A stretch of 64,000 nucleotides of DNA from Ancrocorticia sp. (GTDB lineage: Bacteria; Actinomycetota; Actinomycetes; Actinomycetales; Actinomycetaceae), in assembly GCA_022648165.1 (NCBI GenBank), contig JALCLX010000002.1, positions 247,706 through 311,705 of the forward strand. Reading direction: 5' to 3'. This document shows positions 62,214 to 64,000 of the stretch, piece by piece. A model generated the notes under the pieces. The model was not told where the DNA came from. It did no database searches and worked only from the letters and a program-made list of their open reading frames with translations. Both the position numbers and the translations under genes were made by a program. Within the stretch, counting starts at the first letter, position 1, and each line of letters starts with the position of its first letter.

Positions 62214-63713
62214 ATGCGCGCGAACCCGCCTGCCGAACCGCCACGCAAGGCCCGTCCGAACCGTGCTAGTGATTCTGGAGCGGACGCACGCGCACGTGGA
62301 AAGGAACGCGAAAGGGAAGCTGGTATTCGGGGTGAGGTGCCGGGCACTCCCAGTAACGAACCAGGCACCCCCAGTAACGAACCAATTCCCCGCGCAGGCA
62401 GTTCCCAGCGGCACACTGCAGCGCAGGGCTGGCGGCATTTTTTGGCGCGCGTGCGCTACCTCTTTCATTCCGAACGTTGGAGAGTGGCACGTAACGGTAT
62501 CCTGGCGGGCGTGGCCGCCGGGGCCCTCACCATCGCGTACCGTTGGACCATTGCTACTGGGACCCGCTTTGCTGAAAACTGGTACCAAATAATCCGCGCA
62601 AATCCGCTTCATGTGGTGGGCTTCGTTGCGGCGGCCTGCGTGCTCGCGGTGCTCGTGTGGCTGTTATTGCGGTGGGAGCCAACGGCGTCCGGTTCCGGCA
62701 TTCCGCAAGCCAAAGGTTTCCTGTTGGGAACCGTACCCCTGCGACCTTTGCGCACCATCATCGTGCGCTTCCTGGGTGGCGGGGCTGGCGGTTTCTTTGG
62801 ACTGTCGCTCGGACGCGAGGGGCCCTCAATTCACATCGGAGCCTCTGCCGCCCATCTGTTATCGCGGCCGCTGCACGCGAATGAAAAAGAACAGAAACTA
62901 CTGGTCACAAGCGGCGCATCCGCAGGTCTCTCCGCGGCTTTCAATGCACCAGTTTCTGGGATCGTATTTGGACTAGAGGGCCTCCATAAAAGTTTTTCAC
63001 CTTTGGTTGTTGTTTCTGCGGCCACCGGCGCGTTGGCCGCCGACGCCTTCTCTATGGCCACATTTGGTTCCACGCCGATTCTGCAATTTGGCAACGTCAC
63101 ACCCATGCGCTTCGCCGACCTGTGGATTCTCATTCCGCTGGGGCTGATCACGGGAGTGTTAGGCGCTCTGGTGAACCAGTTGCTTTTAGCTTCACAATCG
63201 ATCGCAAAACTACCCGGGCCAACCCCACTGCTCATCGCGTTCGCGGCGGCGCTACCCGTAGGGCTCTTCACGCCGCGCGCGTTAGGTGGCGGTGAGGAAC
63301 TCATTAAATGGGCGGAGTATACGGCAACGGGCATCGGCGCGGTCGCCGTGCTCCTTGCCGTCAAAACACTCTTCACCGCAATCGCCTTCGGATCCGGCAT
63401 CCCAGGTGGCATCTTCATGCCGATACTCGCAATCGGCACACTCACGGGTGCAGGATATGCCCTCGCCGTACAACAGGCAGGATTCCCGGAAGGATACCAG
63501 GCCGCACTCGCCGTGTGCGGAATGGCGGGCTTGCTGGCATCTACGGTGCGCACGCCGCTAACGTCGATCCTACTCACAGCCGAAATGACAGGGAGCCTGA
63601 CGCATCTACTGCCTGTGGCGACCGTCGTGATTCTTTCCGTCTTTGTGGCTGACGCATTGCACGTGCCGCCGATTTACGACGCTCTGCTCAAGCGAATGGC
63701 GCCAGCAAGCTAA
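62214..63713 (+). CDS. ClC-family chloride channel/transporter
   Basis: GSGIPQAKG, GREGPSIHIGA, GSGIPGGIFMPILAIG. Confidence 0.93.
   Translation: MRANPPAEPPRKARPNRASDSGADARARGKEREREAGIRGEVPGTPSNEPGTPSNEPIPRAGSSQRHTAAQGWRHFLARVRYLFHSERWRVARNGILAGVAAGALTIAYRWTIATGTRFAENWYQIIRANPLHVVGFVAAACVLAVLVWLLLRWEPTASGSGIPQAKGFLLGTVPLRPLRTIIVRFLGGGAGGFFGLSLGREGPSIHIGASAAHLLSRPLHANEKEQKLLVTSGASAGLSAAFNAPVSGIVFGLEGLHKSFSPLVVVSAATGALAADAFSMATFGSTPILQFGNVTPMRFADLWILIPLGLITGVLGALVNQLLLASQSIAKLPGPTPLLIAFAAALPVGLFTPRALGGGEELIKWAEYTATGIGAVAVLLAVKTLFTAIAFGSGIPGGIFMPILAIGTLTGAGYALAVQQAGFPEGYQAALAVCGMAGLLASTVRTPLTSILLTAEMTGSLTHLLPVATVVILSVFVADALHVPPIYDALLKRMAPAS
62343..62384. repeat. 21-bp tandem repeat x2 in ClC N-terminal coding region
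   Basis: GGCACTCCCAGTAACGAACCA / GGCACCCCCAGTAACGAACCA encoding GTPSNEP x2. Confidence 0.85.
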
Positions 63714-63854
63714 GCTGCCATAGCACCCACAGGACAACCCGGCACTCAGAGGGCAGCCGCGGAGACGGCCCGCACCCACAAGGAAGACCGCGCACCAAGA
63801 GTGCGGGCCTGCACCCACAGATCAAGCACGGCCATACATCCGTGCAGCGACCCC

Positions 63855-63949
63855 GCGCGGTGTTTTCTGTCCTGCGCGGTGTTTTCTGTCCTGCGTGGTG
63901 CTTCCTTCTCCGCGTGGTGCTTCCTGTCCTGCGTGGTGCTTTTTCTTGT
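63855..63949. repeat. 19-bp tandem repeat x5
   Basis: GCGCGGTGTTTTCTGTCCT x2, then GCGTGGTGCTTCCTTCTCC, GCGTGGTGCTTCCTGTCCT, GCGTGGTGCTTTTTCTTGT. Confidence 0.85.
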
Positions 63950-64000
63950 TGAGGTGGCTCTAGGTGGCAATGCCTCCTGGGATTTTGCCGGTTTCAGCTA
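63939..64000. repeat. Intergenic inverted-repeat element, copy D (truncated by window end)
   Basis: CTTTTTCTTGTTGA ... TTTCAGCTA|, matching left arm and first 9 nt of right arm of copy A. Confidence 0.75.

Noticed and set aside
63855-63949. CRISPR array
   Set aside because: Units are contiguous 19-mers without spacers and no cas genes are present.
63746-63970. 74-aa ORF with DRKHH/DRKHRAG repeats
   Set aside because: Product of the 19-bp tandem array read in one frame; no start-site support.

Overview
The window is a 64 kb chromosomal segment from a moderately high-GC actinobacterium, probably Actinomycetales/Actinomycetaceae-like judging from family content. Positions 1-37.7 kb are mostly core genes: manA (truncated at the window edge), DUF3027, a cold-shock protein, TPM/PspA envelope stress genes, two two-component systems, plsC, groEL with two CIRCE-like sites, ung, a fused MacB-like ABC exporter, PspC proteins, ogt, an S9 peptidase, tRNA-Thr(UGU), a Ser/Thr kinase, an msiK-like sugar ATPase, asd/ask, recR/dnaX. 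Positions 37.8-44.1 kb hold a cellobiose-type cluster (cebE-F-G, GH1 beta-glucosidase, LacI regulator) with two perfect TGGGAGCGCTCCCA operators, one lying exactly in the -35/-10 spacer of a candidate promoter. Positions 44.2-48.8 kb hold an orphan beta-class DNA methyltransferase and an OpuC-type ABC importer. The most interesting region is 49.1-62.1 kb, a divergent catabolic island: UbiD, M20 carbamoylase, DUF917 (S-methyl-thiohydantoin desulfurase family), a divergent urocanase homologue, IclR and a hydantoinase-like amidohydrolase on one side; UbiX, CaiB CoA-transferase, SDR, MaoC-like and a HAL/PAL-superfamily lyase lacking the MIO Ala-Ser-Gly triad on the other. The set fits ergothioneine / S-methyl-ergothioneine (or another modified histidine) breakdown to glutamate, with an additional UbiD/UbiX/CoA branch I cannot explain. 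Two genes in this island carry single lesions: an in-frame TGA in the urocanase homologue and a 1-nt frameshift in the CoA-transferase. I also find a dispersed family of ~70-bp intergenic inverted-repeat elements (four copies, the last cut by the window end), several short in-frame minisatellites, and a 19-bp x5 tandem array. All calls are from reading the sequence; no searches were run.
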